DNA of 5,595 bases, from positions 1 through 5,595 of the forward strand of contig JAAYXC010000466.1 of assembly GCA_012516115.1 (NCBI GenBank), given 5' to 3'. This document shows, piece by piece, positions 5,571 through 5,595 of the stretch. Origin of the DNA: Bacillota bacterium. GTDB taxonomy: Bacteria; Bacillota; UBA4882; JAAYXC01. A program made the translations under genes and the position numbers. Every line of letters starts with the position of its first letter. Positions within the stretch are counted from its first letter, which is position 1. The notes under the pieces are model-generated. The model was not told where the DNA came from and searched no databases. It was given only the letters and a program-made list of their open reading frames with translations.

Positions 5571-5595
5571 TGTCTATTTTTCCTTTATTCAAAAC

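Overview
The window holds six genes, all on the minus strand, plus a few intercistronic structures. Read in the direction of transcription (high to low coordinates), they form one sugar-uptake and amino-sugar catabolic cluster: an exported sugar-binding protein (5555-4215), two CUT1-type ABC permeases (4082-3204 and 3207-2350, overlapping by ATGA), a NagA-family N-acetyl-hexosamine-phosphate deacetylase (2314-1109), a small single-domain cupin (945-604), and a SIS-domain sugar-phosphate isomerase-like protein of the UPF0309/COG4821 type that is cut by the window edge (565 to before 1). I see no RNA gene, transposon, CRISPR array or convincing plus-strand gene.

The organism cannot be named from this sequence. 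It is bacterial: purine-rich Shine-Dalgarno sites, compact co-directional genes, and roughly balanced base composition by eye. The binding protein has a classical signal peptide with no lipobox cysteine, which fits a cell with a periplasm better than a typical Gram-positive monoderm. The NagA and SIS sequences resemble, from memory, versions found in anaerobic Firmicutes, Thermotogae and similar fermenters, so I would guess an anaerobic heterotroph. That is inference.

Proposed working: the binding protein captures an amino sugar or small oligosaccharide and the two permeases import it. No ATPase is present, so energy must come from an ATPase encoded elsewhere. ABC import gives an unphosphorylated sugar, so a kinase outside the window would be needed before NagA if the substrate is the 6-phosphate. 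The SIS protein, possibly with the cupin, would then act on the deacetylated or phosphorylated sugar. No recognisable NagB is seen, and the SIS protein stands where one might be expected.

Regulatory structure: a strong 12-bp GC-rich stem-loop (4149-4176) and a second 8-bp stem-loop (4105-4129) lie in the 132-nt gap between the binding-protein gene and the permeases. This is a common place to stabilise the upstream message or reduce downstream expression. The 163-nt gap between nagA and the cupin gene (946-1108) holds an AT-rich palindrome just downstream of a weak promoter-like pair, so the cupin-SIS pair may have a secondary promoter. The main promoter would lie upstream of the binding-protein gene, beyond position 5595.

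The most notable points are sequence departures in the three enzymes: Ser-Ser instead of Asn-Ala in the NagA phosphate-contact loop, Asn-Val-Asn-Gly instead of Ser-Asn-Ser-Gly in the SIS protein, and Asn in place of the first metal-binding His of the cupin. Together they suggest that the pathway's real substrate may not be plain GlcNAc-6-phosphate.
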